Shown one piece after another: positions 7,787-14,370 of a stretch of DNA of 14,370 bases; the first letter of the stretch is position 1; each line of letters opens with the position of its first letter. The DNA is from Planctomycetota bacterium (GTDB lineage: Bacteria; Planctomycetota; Planctomycetia; Planctomycetales; Planctomycetaceae), in the NCBI GenBank assembly GCA_003669575.1, contig QWOR01000327.1:1-14370 (forward strand), written 5' to 3'. Under the pieces are notes generated by a model. That model was not told the DNA's origin, did not search any database, and saw only the letters and a program-made list of their open reading frames with translations. The position numbers and the translations under genes are program-made.

Positions 7787-8792
7787 ACCGAAGCCGTGGG
7801 AGCGTGGCGTCGGTCCAGTTGTCGGACGTTTCGATCTCGTCGAGAGATGCCCGCCCCGGCTTCGTGGCCGGCTCGGGAGCGGAAATCGGAGCGGTGGGAC
7901 GCTTGGCCGGAGTGGCTTCTGGCATCGCCTTCGGGTCGGGTTTTCCTTCGTCTCCCGGGAACGGTCGAGCGATTTCAGCGGGTTCAACGTCCTCATAGAA
8001 CGGAACCGGGCGAGCCGGGCGAGGCTCAGAGGTGGCTTCGACCGCTGGTTTGATCTGCTTGTCGCCCGGCGGTGGTGCCTCGAACTTCACTGGCTGAGTG
8101 TTCGAGAGTGAACTCCGACTCGCAGTCTGACCCGCCGGGGGGGCGATCTTGAGGGGCGTGCTGTTGTCGAACTGGCGTCCGTCGGTCGTCTTCAGACGGA
8201 CGTGCACGAGGAGTTCTTTCGCGGCCGGAGGATCCTGCCAGGGGAGTTCGAACTGCAATCCGGCACCCACGAACCCGCTGTGCCAGGCTTTCGCCGCCTG
8301 TTCGGCGTCGAAGGTCCAGTGCCCGACTCGCTTGTCGTCGCTGGGTAAGGTCATGTCGAAGGCTTCGATTTCGACCTCGCCTGCGATCTTGACCAGGTCG
8401 CCTTGCTCGTCCAAAGGAGAGATCAGAGCGACCAGTATGTCGTCGCCCGGCAGCCCGTCACGGTCCTTCCCACCCGAGAGCAGAGTATTGATCTTCACTT
8501 CGGCGAGTCGTACGAGGTTGCCCGTCTGTTCTGGAAGCGGGACACCCTGGCCTGTGGCGGACATCTGAGACCGGATGAGTTCGGTCTCCCGGCGAGCTTT
8601 GACCAGCTCGGACTGAAGGGTGTCACTCTGTCGCCGAGCCATCTGGACGGCGTCCTGTTGCTGCCGCAGTTCGGCCTCGAGTGTCTCCAACTGTCCGCGC
8701 GTGACGCAGCCACCCCAAAACAAAACCGCCCAACCTGACAGGGCCATCCACTGTCGGGCGGGCGATCGTTGATAGGCGTTGTGGGCGGTCAT
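7785..8792 (-). CDS. Putative lipoprotein with N-terminal coiled coil and Pro-rich tail, function unknown
   Basis: The protein has 335 residues and I recognise no named family. The N-terminus has a basic segment, a hydrophobic stretch (residues 16-26) and WGGC with Cys at 29, a non-canonical lipobox. A lipid anchor is therefore likely but not certain. Residues of about 33-75 are a strong coiled coil (LETLEAELRQQQDAVQMARR and onward). Residues of about 85-195 look like a compact beta-rich domain (ILVALISPLDEQG, VEIEAFDMTLPSDD, LLVHVRLKTTDGRQF). The remaining third is Pro/Ala/Glu-rich and probably disordered. The start is supported by AGAGGT 5 nt upstream. The gene stands alone, convergent with the DUF1501 operon and downstream of the clpP pair across a 282-bp spacer. 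It may be a cell-envelope structural or adaptor protein; that is a guess. Confidence 0.8.
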   Translation of the reverse strand: MTAHNAYQRSPARQWMALSGWAVLFWGGCVTRGQLETLEAELRQQQDAVQMARRQSDTLQSELVKARRETELIRSQMSATGQGVPLPEQTGNLVRLAEVKINTLLSGGKDRDGLPGDDILVALISPLDEQGDLVKIAGEVEIEAFDMTLPSDDKRVGHWTFDAEQAAKAWHSGFVGAGLQFELPWQDPPAAKELLVHVRLKTTDGRQFDNSTPLKIAPPAGQTASRSSLSNTQPVKFEAPPPGDKQIKPAVEATSEPRPARPVPFYEDVEPAEIARPFPGDEGKPDPKAMPEATPAKRPTAPISAPEPATKPGRASLDEIETSDNWTDATLPRLR

Positions 8793-8797
8793 CCGTG

Positions 8798-8803
8798 ACC
8801 TCT
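8798..8803 (-). promoter_or_regulatory. Ribosome binding site of the lipoprotein gene
   Basis: Read on the - strand, AGAGGT lies 5 nt before the ATG at 8792-8790. It supports this start and the reality of the gene. Confidence 0.55.
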
Positions 8804-8824
8804 GGTGGGGTGTGGTCGATCAGT

Positions 8825-8866
8825 GGCCACAAGGGTGTGGCCTGTGGAGTAACCGGCTCAGCCGGT
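8825..8866. repeat. Two adjacent short-loop inverted repeats upstream of the lipoprotein gene
   Basis: GGCCACA (8825-8831) pairs perfectly with TGTGGCC (8836-8842) around the tetraloop AGGG. Next to it, ACCGGCT (8852-8858) and AGCCGGT (8860-8866) form a 15-bp palindrome with one central base. Both lie 33-74 bp upstream of the lipoprotein ATG. They could be operators, leader hairpins, or late terminators of the clpP transcript. No T tract is present. Confidence 0.5.
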
Positions 8867-8967
8867 CAACCACGCATTGTCATCGATCAACACTTCGTTC
8901 CGCGAAACCGCTGGAACCAATCCGCGATGAGTTCCAGGCAAGACAGGAGGCTGTTTGCCAGCTTGCC

Positions 8968-8985
8968 CCGTTTCACGTGAAACGG
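8968..8985. promoter_or_regulatory. parS: parS centromere-like site (predicted ParB binding)
   Basis: Bases 8968-8985 read CCGTTTCACGTGAAACGG, a perfect 18-bp palindrome. Its central 14 bp, GTTTCACGTGAAAC, match exactly the core of the bacterial chromosomal parS consensus TGTTTCACGTGAAACA; only the outermost T and A of the 16-mer differ. ParB (Spo0J) loads at such sites and spreads as a CTP-dependent clamp to organise chromosome segregation. The site is in a gene-free spacer rather than inside a coding region. No parA or parB gene is in the window. I saw no other copy in the window. Confidence 0.85.
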
Positions 8986-8998
8986 AACAGACGGCATT

Positions 8999-9056
8999 CG
9001 AACTGATCAGAGTGGCGAGATTGAGCGACGTAATGCCCGCTTTTCAGATCAGTTCG
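8999..9056 (-). terminator. 10-bp inverted repeat downstream of the clpP pair
   Basis: CGAACTGATC (8999-9008) is the exact reverse complement of GATCAGTTCG (9047-9056), with a 38-nt loop. It starts 18 bp past the end of the downstream clpP gene and 13 bp from parS. Position suggests the 3' end of the clpP transcript. The long loop and lack of a T run make termination uncertain, and it could instead be a protein-binding element next to parS. Confidence 0.4.
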
Positions 9057-9074
9057 CAGCTGTCCTGTCAGACA

Positions 9075-9686
9075 CTACTCGCCTCGCGAGCTGGGTGGGT
9101 TCGGAATCTTGTCGAGCACGTGATCGATCAGACCGTACTTCTGGGCCTCTTCGGCGGACATGAAGTTGTCACGATCGGTGTCGCGCTCGATCTCGTCGTA
9201 GGTCTTGCCGGTGTGGTGCAGCAGAATCTCGTTGAGCTTCCGTTTCATCCGCAACAGCTCCTTGGCGTGGATTTCCAGCTCGGTTGCTGTGCCTTCCATG
9301 CCAGCCAGCGGCTGGTGAATCATGATGCGGCTGTTGGGCAGTGAGTTCCGCTTCCCCTTGGTTCCGGCGGTCAGCAGGAGTGCCCCCATGCTGCTCGCCT
9401 GACCCAGGCAGTAAGTCGCCACGTCACAGCTCAGGTACTGCATCGTGTCGTAGATCGCCATCCCTGCAGTGACTGAACCACCGGGGGAGTTGATGTACAT
9501 GTGGATGTCCGCCTTGGGATCGTCGAACTGCAGGAACAGCAGCTGGGCGACCAGGGCATTGGCCAGCGTGTCAGTGACCTGGGTTCCCAGGAAGATGATC
9601 CGGTCCTTGAGCAGGCGGCTGTAGATGTCCATGACCCGCTCTTCGCGGCCGGACTTTTCGAGAACGTATGGAACGAGTGTGGTCAT
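9075..9686 (-). CDS. clpP: ATP-dependent Clp protease proteolytic subunit, canonical type
   Basis: The protein has 203 residues, close to the E. coli ClpP length of 207. It is a self-compartmentalised serine peptidase (family S14) that degrades unfolded or tagged proteins delivered by ClpX, ClpA or ClpC in the cytoplasm. The N-terminus LVPYVLEKSGREERVMDIYS is the classic ClpP start. The oxyanion segment is NSPGGSV. The catalytic triad is Ser99 in GQASSMGA, His124 in MIHQP and Asp173 in DTDRDNF. It is the second gene of a pair, 69 bp after the upstream clpP on the same strand, and probably co-transcribed. No Shine-Dalgarno sequence is visible, but the ATG aligns with the family N-terminus. clpX and tig, frequent neighbours elsewhere, are absent here. 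Confidence 0.97.
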   Translation of the reverse strand: MTTLVPYVLEKSGREERVMDIYSRLLKDRIIFLGTQVTDTLANALVAQLLFLQFDDPKADIHMYINSPGGSVTAGMAIYDTMQYLSCDVATYCLGQASSMGALLLTAGTKGKRNSLPNSRIMIHQPLAGMEGTATELEIHAKELLRMKRKLNEILLHHTGKTYDEIERDTDRDNFMSAEEAQKYGLIDHVLDKIPNPPSSRGE

Positions 9687-9755
9687 TGTGGGTGGGCTTA
9701 TGGCTGATGGCGAGTGGCTGTTGGCCAGAATATTGAGACGCGGGCGACGAGTGAA

Positions 9756-10445
9756 CTACTTCGCGGCCTCGACAGGTTTTGGCTTCTTTTTGTCGCGCTT
9801 GATGGCAACGACTTCGTCGACGAGGCCATAGTCCTTGGACTGGGCCGCGCTCAGGTAGCGGTCACGTTCGGTGTCCTTGGCGACTCGCTCGATCGGCTGG
9901 CCGGTGTGGTCAGAGAGGATCTTGTTCAGCAGCTCGCGGGTTTCGATGATCTGGTTCGCCTGGATCTCGATGTCGGAGACCTGACCGCCGACCTGGCCAT
10001 AGGGCTGGTGGATCATCATCTTGGCGTTCGGGAGGATCTTCCGCTTGCCGTAGGCACCGCCCGCAACCAGGATCGCACCACCGCTGGCTGCCAGTCCCAC
10101 ACAATAAGTCGCGACATCGCACTCGATGAACTGCATCGTGTCATAGATGGCGAGGGTGGCTGTGACCGATCCCCCAGGCGAATTCACGTACAGGTGGATG
10201 TCCTGATGGCGATTTTCGTTTTGCAGGAACAACAGCTTCATGACGATCATGTTCGCCATGCCGTCGTGGATCGGCCCGTCAACGAAGATAATCCGATTCT
10301 CCAGCAGCAGATCCCCAAGGGTCAGCTGCCGGGTCCGTGTGTAATCAGCCCCCGCCGAAGCGGCGTTCTGAGGAGAGAGTTGCATCTGGTTGTAGTTCAT
10401 AAGGTCCATGTGCCTTCGCGGCAGGGCGTGATTCAGTGGTTCCAT
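9756..10445 (-). CDS. clpP: ATP-dependent Clp protease proteolytic subunit, divergent paralogue with lysine-rich tail
   Basis: The protein has up to 229 residues. The S14 fold is clear: ENRIIFVDGPI, NSPGGSV, Ser121 in GLAASGGA, His146 in MIHQP, and Asp195 in DTERDRY. All three catalytic residues are present, so it is not a ClpR-type inactive subunit. It differs from its downstream neighbour in having GLAASGG where GQASSMG is usual, an N-terminus lacking the LVPxVxE motif, and a Lys/Pro-rich C-terminal tail after residue 215. Paired, non-identical ClpP subunits often form two-ring heterotetradecamers, which is likely here. The start is uncertain. The ATGs at 10445, 10409 and 10400 are all possible and none has a well-spaced ribosome binding site (GAAGG lies only 3 nt before 10409). 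A candidate promoter and a long leader hairpin lie upstream. Confidence 0.94.
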   Translation of the reverse strand: MEPLNHALPRRHMDLMNYNQMQLSPQNAASAGADYTRTRQLTLGDLLLENRIIFVDGPIHDGMANMIVMKLLFLQNENRHQDIHLYVNSPGGSVTATLAIYDTMQFIECDVATYCVGLAASGGAILVAGGAYGKRKILPNAKMMIHQPYGQVGGQVSDIEIQANQIIETRELLNKILSDHTGQPIERVAKDTERDRYLSAAQSKDYGLVDEVVAIKRDKKKPKPVEAAK

Positions 10446-10461
10446 CCGTGTGCGTCGATCC

Positions 10462-10515
10462 CCATCGGGAGCGGTCTGTCGGAAGCGCTGAGTGGAATTC
10501 TCCGCTCGCCGATGG
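10462..10515 (-). promoter_or_regulatory. Long leader hairpin upstream of clpP
   Basis: CCATCGG-GAGCGG (10462-10474) pairs with CCGCTC-G-CCGATGG (10502-10515). That makes a 13-bp stem with a single bulged G (10508) around a 27-nt loop. It ends 16 bp before the ATG at 10445. In the - strand mRNA it would lie in the 5' leader if the promoter at 10541-10569 is used. It could control translation or be a DNA-level operator. It is not a CIRCE element. Confidence 0.5.
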
Positions 10516-10540
10516 AGTGCTGGCCGATTGAGGACTCCGG

Positions 10541-10569
10541 ATTGTTCGCAATCCCCGTGAACCGGTCAA
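10541..10569 (-). promoter_or_regulatory. Candidate sigma-70 promoter for the clpP pair
   Basis: Read on the - strand, TTGACC (10569-10564; 5 of 6 to TTGACA) is separated by exactly 17 bp from AACAAT (10546-10541; 4 of 6 to TATAAT). A start near 10534 would give a leader of about 90 nt. The perfect inverted repeat GGATTG-TTCG-CAATCC (10539-10554) overlaps the -10 element and could be an operator. Confidence 0.35.
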
Positions 10570-10917
10570 CCCCGTCTCAGAGGTTGTAGGCGAAACTGGG
10601 GGCTTTGCCCAACCAGGGAAGTCTCGTTTCTTGATTCCTCGCCGAGACCACTCGATCTGGTCGGATCCCGAATTCTCGTCCGGCAGATTTCGATCCGACT
10701 CTGAATTCCAGCTGTCCTGTTCCGTCCATCCCTGATCCATCACGGAAGGCTGATGTCTGACGACTGACACATGTGGTAACACGCCCCCACTGGGATAATC
10801 CCTCGTTGATGGGTTAGACTACATCCTCTGTTTGTATTGTTTCAGAGTCGAGCCCCCTGGCGAGCATCCGAGGGAGCCAACTGGAACTCGACCAACGCGA
10901 TCGGGGATGGGAAACGC

Positions 10918-13900
10918 ATGAGATCGATTCGATTTCTTCTGGGGGCAGTTGTCTGTCTGTCGCTCTTGTCGGGGAGCCAGTCGCTGCGGGCTGAGGATGA
11001 CGAAGCTGGGTTTCACTCGATCTTCGACGGTAACAGTCTCGATGGCTGGCAACCTTGGGCCGGTGACGAAGGCTTCTGGCGAGTCGAGGATGGTTCCATC
11101 GTGGGCGAGTCGACCGCCGAGCGGCCGTGCAATCGCAACACCTTTCTGGTCTGGGACCGGGGTGACGTGGATGACTTCGAGCTGCGGTTGCAGTTCAAAC
11201 TGACTGGCGACAAAGAGAAGGCCAACAGCGGGATTCAATTTCGGGGACAGCAGGGATCCGATGGGCACCTCGTTGGGTACCAGGCCGACATCGACCTGGC
11301 GGGCCAGTGGGCGGGGTCATTGCACGACGAAGCGGGACGCGGTGGTCTTGCTCCCCGTGGGGGCCGGGCAAAGATCACCGTCGAAGGCCAGAAGACTCTG
11401 GAGACGGTGGCCGACCGTGATGAGCTGTTCAAGCTCATTCAGCCCTCGGACTGGAACGAGTATTCGATCCTCTGCCAGGGGAACCACATCACCCTGAAGA
11501 TTAACGGGCATGTGACCTGCGAACTCTTCGATGACCAGAAGGACCCAGGCAACGATCCGAGCAAGCAGGCTGACCGCATCGGACTGCTGGCCCTGCAGAT
11601 GCACTCCGGTCCGCCGCAGAAGATCGAGTTCAAAAACATCCGCCTCAAACGGCTGAAGCTGACCGACGGCAAGAAGGTCGTCTTCGTCGCTGGTAAGCCG
11701 AGCCATAACCGGGGAGCCCACGAGCACAACGCGGGGTGTCTGTTGCTGGCCAAACGGATCAACGACTCGGGACTGCCGATCATCGCGACGGTCTACCGTA
11801 ATGGCTGGCCCAAAGATCCGACTGCCATGGATAACGCTGATACCGTCGTGTCGTACTGCGACGGTGGAGCGCGGCACTACCTCAACGACCGGCTCGACGA
11901 CTTTCAGAAGCTGGTCGACACCCGTGGGGTTGGACTCGTCTGCATCCACTACGGGGTTGAGACGACGATCGGGAATTGTGGTCAACACTTTTTGAACTGG
12001 ATCGGTGGCTACTTCGAACCGCACTGGTCGGTCAATCCGCACTGGACTGCGAAGTACACGAAGTTCCCCGACCACCCGACGACGCGCGGAGTCGCTCCCT
12101 TCGAGATCAATGATGAGTGGTACTACCACATGCGGTTTCAGGAGGGGATGAAGAACGTCACCCCGATTCTGACCGACCTGCCCCCGCGCGAGTCACTCGA
12201 ACGACCCGACGGACCGCACAGTGGGAACCCCGCCGTGCGAGCAGCTGTTCTGGAACGCAAAGAGCCGCAGCACCTCGCCTGGGCCTACGACCGCCCCGAC
12301 AACAAGGGACGCGGTTTCGGTTTCACCGGTGGACACGAACACAAGAATTGGCAGAACGACAACTTCCGCAAGGTGGTCCTGAACGCCATTGTCTGGACAG
12401 CTGGCCTGGATGTTCCGGCCGAAGGAGTCCGCTCGGCGACGCCGAGCGACGAAGAGATGGAGGCCAACCTCGACAAGCCGAAACCCGGGAACGCCGAGGT
12501 TGCCCCTAAGAAACCGGCTGCCGAACTCTCCGCTGACCCCAAGAATAAACCAGCCGCCAGCACCCCGATCATCACGTCCCAGACTCCCAAGCACGCGGTC
12601 GATCTGGAGGCTGACATCACCGGAGCGAAGCAGCTGTTTCTCGTCGTCACCGATGGGGGCGATGGGTTCACCTGCGACTGGGCCGACTGGGCGGAGCCAC
12701 GACTCGTCGGACCAGCGGGTGAGCAGAAGCTGACCGAGCTGAAGTGGAAAAACGCCTCGACCAACTTCGGGACACCAGCCGTGAACAAGAACGTTCAGGG
12801 CGGTTCCCTCTCCATTGCCGGGCAGCCGGTCGAGTATGGGATCGGGACACATGCGAACTCGATCATCGAGTTCGACCTCCCCGCAGGGCATCCCTTCACG
12901 AAGTTGAAGACGCGTTGCGGGCTCGATAACGGCGGGACCAATCAGGGGAACGCGACCTCGGTGCAGTTCCATGTCTTCACCCAGCGACCTCCGAAGAGTG
13001 TCCTCGACTCACTGAACCAGACGACCGCAACAGGCAATGGGAGCCACGAACTGACCGATGCGGTTGCTCAATTGGATGTGGGTGAGGGTCTTGAAGCCTC
13101 GCTCTTTGCGGGCGAACCCAATCTGCTCAATCCCACAGACATCGACATCGATCATCTCGGTCGAGTCTGGGTCTGCGAAGCGGTCAACTACCGGGCCTTC
13201 GCCAACAAGGCTCTGATCGGAGACAAAGGTGACAAAGGGGATCGAATCATGATCCTGGAGGACACTGACGGAGACAGTAAAGCTGACAAATCGACCGTCT
13301 TCTTTCAGGGGCATGAGGTCGACTCAGCGCACGGGATTTGCGTTCTCGGCAATCGCGTGATCGTGTCAGTCGGGGACAAGGTCTGGAACTTCTACGATGA
13401 CAACGGCGACCTCAAATCCGATCGCCACGAGCTGATGTTCTCCGGGATCTCCGGGGCTCAACACGACCATGGAATTCATGCGTTCGTCTTTGGTCCTGAT
13501 GGCAAGCTCTACTTCAATTTTGGAAATGCCGGACAGCAGATCCGCGACAAGAACGGACAGCCGATTGTCGACAAGCAGGGCAACGTCGTCGAAGACACTC
13601 GCAAGCCGTACCAGGAGGGCATGATCTTTCGCTGTGACCTCGATGGGTCCAACTTCGAAACGCTCGCCTGGAACTTCCGTAACAACTGGGAAGTGGCTGT
13701 CGACTCGTTCGGCGGGCTGTGGCAATCGGACAACGATGACGACGGCAACCGCGGAGTGCGGATCAACTATGTCGTCGAATACGGCAACTACGGATACAAA
13801 GACGAGAAGACCGGTGCCGGGTGGCAGGCCTACCGCACTGGATGGGAAACAGAAATCCCATTGCGGCACTGGCACCTGAATGACCCGGGTGTCATCCCGA

Positions 13901-14370
13901 ATCTCATCCAGACGGGAGCGGGAGCTCCGACTGGAATTTGTCTCTACGAAGGCGAGCTGCTTCCTGCGATCTATCGTGGACAGCCGATCCACTGCGACGC
14001 GGGGCCGAACGTCGTGCGGGCCTACCCGACGAAGCAAGCCGGGGCAGGATACACCGCTGAAATGGTGAACGTCCTCTACGGCGCCAGAGACAACTGGTTC
14101 CGCCCCAGCGATGTGTGCGTCGCTCCCGATGGATCACTGATGGTCAGTGACTGGTACGACCCCGGAGTCGGCGGTCACAGGATGGGAGACGCCGACAAGG
14201 GGCGTATCTTCCGCGTCGCCGTACCGGGGGCGAAGTACGTCATTCCCAAGTATGATTTCACGACACCCGAGGGAGCTGTCGAAGCTCTCAAGAGCCCAAA
14301 CCTTGAAGCACGCTACCTCGCATGGCAAGCCCTCCATCAGATGGGCGACAAGGCCGAGGCAGCTCTCACT
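10918..14370 (+). CDS. Giant secreted DUF1080 - ThuA - NPCBM - PVC dehydrogenase - HEAT protein (3' end missing)
   Basis: The frame is open from the ATG at 10918 to the right edge, with 1151 residues visible and no stop. Residues 1-25 are a Sec signal (FLLGAVVCLSLLSG, cleavage near LRA/ED). Residues of about 31-245 are DUF1080 (3-keto-disaccharide hydrolase family), with FDGNSLDGWQPW and NSGIQFRG. Residues of about 252-501 are ThuA-like, with VVFVAGKPSHNRGAHEHNAG, CIHYGVETT and GGHEHKNW. About 505-560 is a Pro/Ala/Lys linker. About 562-691 is NPCBM carbohydrate binding, with GIGTHANSIIEFDLP and GLDNGGT. About 717-1100 is the PVC 'membrane-bound dehydrogenase' propeller, with GRVWVCEAVNYR, DTDGDSKAD, SDNDDDGN and HWHLNDPG. 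From about 1115 HEAT-like repeats begin. Relatives usually end in a haem-c CxxCH domain, which would lie off-window. The ribosome binding site is weak (GGGA at 10909-10912). The protein is probably a periplasmic sugar oxidoreductase/hydrolase; the substrate is unknown. Confidence 0.92.
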   Translation, partial: MRSIRFLLGAVVCLSLLSGSQSLRAEDDEAGFHSIFDGNSLDGWQPWAGDEGFWRVEDGSIVGESTAERPCNRNTFLVWDRGDVDDFELRLQFKLTGDKEKANSGIQFRGQQGSDGHLVGYQADIDLAGQWAGSLHDEAGRGGLAPRGGRAKITVEGQKTLETVADRDELFKLIQPSDWNEYSILCQGNHITLKINGHVTCELFDDQKDPGNDPSKQADRIGLLALQMHSGPPQKIEFKNIRLKRLKLTDGKKVVFVAGKPSHNRGAHEHNAGCLLLAKRINDSGLPIIATVYRNGWPKDPTAMDNADTVVSYCDGGARHYLNDRLDDFQKLVDTRGVGLVCIHYGVETTIGNCGQHFLNWIGGYFEPHWSVNPHWTAKYTKFPDHPTTRGVAPFEINDEWYYHMRFQEGMKNVTPILTDLPPRESLERPDGPHSGNPAVRAAVLERKEPQHLAWAYDRPDNKGRGFGFTGGHEHKNWQNDNFRKVVLNAIVWTAGLDVPAEGVRSATPSDEEMEANLDKPKPGNAEVAPKKPAAELSADPKNKPAASTPIITSQTPKHAVDLEADITGAKQLFLVVTDGGDGFTCDWADWAEPRLVGPAGEQKLTELKWKNASTNFGTPAVNKNVQGGSLSIAGQPVEYGIGTHANSIIEFDLPAGHPFTKLKTRCGLDNGGTNQGNATSVQFHVFTQRPPKSVLDSLNQTTATGNGSHELTDAVAQLDVGEGLEASLFAGEPNLLNPTDIDIDHLGRVWVCEAVNYRAFANKALIGDKGDKGDRIMILEDTDGDSKADKSTVFFQGHEVDSAHGICVLGNRVIVSVGDKVWNFYDDNGDLKSDRHELMFSGISGAQHDHGIHAFVFGPDGKLYFNFGNAGQQIRDKNGQPIVDKQGNVVEDTRKPYQEGMIFRCDLDGSNFETLAWNFRNNWEVAVDSFGGLWQSDNDDDGNRGVRINYVVEYGNYGYKDEKTGAGWQAYRTGWETEIPLRHWHLNDPGVIPNLIQTGAGAPTGICLYEGELLPAIYRGQPIHCDAGPNVVRAYPTKQAGAGYTAEMVNVLYGARDNWFRPSDVCVAPDGSLMVSDWYDPGVGGHRMGDADKGRIFRVAVPGAKYVIPKYDFTTPEGAVEALKSPNLEARYLAWQALHQMGDKAEAALT

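Larger units (their letters stand above)
8793..9074. other. Non-coding spacer dense in inverted repeats, holding parS
   Basis: These 282 bp separate the clpP pair from the lipoprotein gene, both on the - strand. I see no convincing gene. The spacer contains, in order, two short-loop hairpins (8825-8866), a 7-bp inverted repeat CTGGAAC/GTTCCAG (8911-8917/8931-8937), the parS palindrome (8968-8985) and a 10-bp inverted repeat (8999-9056). I find no convincing sigma-70 promoter for the lipoprotein gene in it. Confidence 0.6.
10446..10917. other. Divergent non-coding spacer between clpP and the giant secreted protein gene
   Basis: This 472-bp stretch holds no gene I can support. On the clpP side it contains a 13-bp bulged hairpin (10462-10515), a perfect TTCG-loop hairpin (10539-10554) and a sigma-70-like promoter (10541-10569). 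On the other side, TGGGATAAT (10791-10799) resembles an extended -10 element for the rightward gene, but no -35 is placed correctly; CTGACA at 10764-10769 is 24 bp away, which is too far. The middle (about 10570-10760) shows nothing recognisable. Confidence 0.5.

Noticed and set aside
8843..8851. TGTGGAGTA as a possible DnaA box near parS
   Set aside because: It matches only 7 of 9 positions, is isolated, and has no cluster of boxes or AT-rich unwinding region, so it does not support an origin.
9057..9068. CAGCTGTCCTGT repeated at 10709-10720, flanking the clpP pair
   Set aside because: A 12-bp repeat is expected several times by chance in a window this long. There is no transposase and no other mobile-element sign.
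10509..10525. GAGTGCT resembling half of a CIRCE heat-shock operator near clpP
   Set aside because: The matching left half (TTAGCACTC) is absent at the required spacing.
10562..10571. CCGGTCAACC, also found near 8862, as a possible CtsR-type or shared operator around the clpP pair
   Set aside because: There is no tandem GGTCAAA heptad, and a 10-bp repeat is expected many times by chance in 14 kb.
9714..10589. Long + strand open frame of 291 codons opposite clpP
   Set aside because: It is antisense to the clear clpP coding frame and encodes a mirror-like protein with no recognisable domain.
10345..10782. A 145-codon open frame on the - strand overlapping the clpP start
   Set aside because: It is low in complexity, rich in Ser/Pro/Arg, overlaps clpP by about 100 bp in another frame, has no family resemblance, and crosses the predicted promoter and hairpins. 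It is most likely a by-product of high GC content.

Overview
The window is a GC-rich bacterial chromosome segment that almost certainly comes from a planctomycete (order Planctomycetales or a close relative). The evidence is the gene families. Two DUF1501 proteins with Tat-type leaders flank a PSCyt1/DUF1549/DUF1553 protein, a WD40 protein precedes them, and a giant secreted protein carries the Planctomycetes-Verrucomicrobia 'membrane-bound dehydrogenase' domain. These families are hallmarks of Planctomycetota and the wider PVC group.

Layout. (1) Bases 1-7730, + strand: the 3' part of a coiled-coil/WD40 gene open at the left edge; a hairpin-rich 165-bp spacer; DUF1501 gene A; a 1103-residue cytochrome-domain protein with a sugar-binding-like insertion; and DUF1501 gene B. 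The last three genes probably form one operon. (2) Bases 7731-10445, - strand: a convergent gap with a terminator-like inverted repeat, a putative lipoprotein gene, a 282-bp non-coding spacer packed with inverted repeats and holding a near-consensus parS site, and two tandem clpP genes. (3) Bases 10446-10917: a divergent non-coding spacer with a candidate clpP promoter and a long leader hairpin. (4) Base 10918 to the right edge, + strand: a secreted protein of at least 1151 residues with the order DUF1080 - ThuA-like - NPCBM - PVC dehydrogenase - start of HEAT-like repeats. It has no stop codon inside the window.

How the parts may work together. The left operon and the right-hand giant gene both encode exported, haem- or redox-linked, carbohydrate-associated proteins. 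DUF1080 (3-keto-disaccharide hydrolase fold), ThuA (3-keto-sugar metabolism) and a sugar-dehydrogenase-like propeller on one chain suggest an all-in-one periplasmic oxidise-then-cleave route for glycans. That is an inference. The clpP pair is cytoplasmic housekeeping proteolysis and probably makes a mixed ClpP tetradecamer. The parS palindrome suggests a ParB loading site, and so possibly a position in the origin-proximal part of the chromosome.
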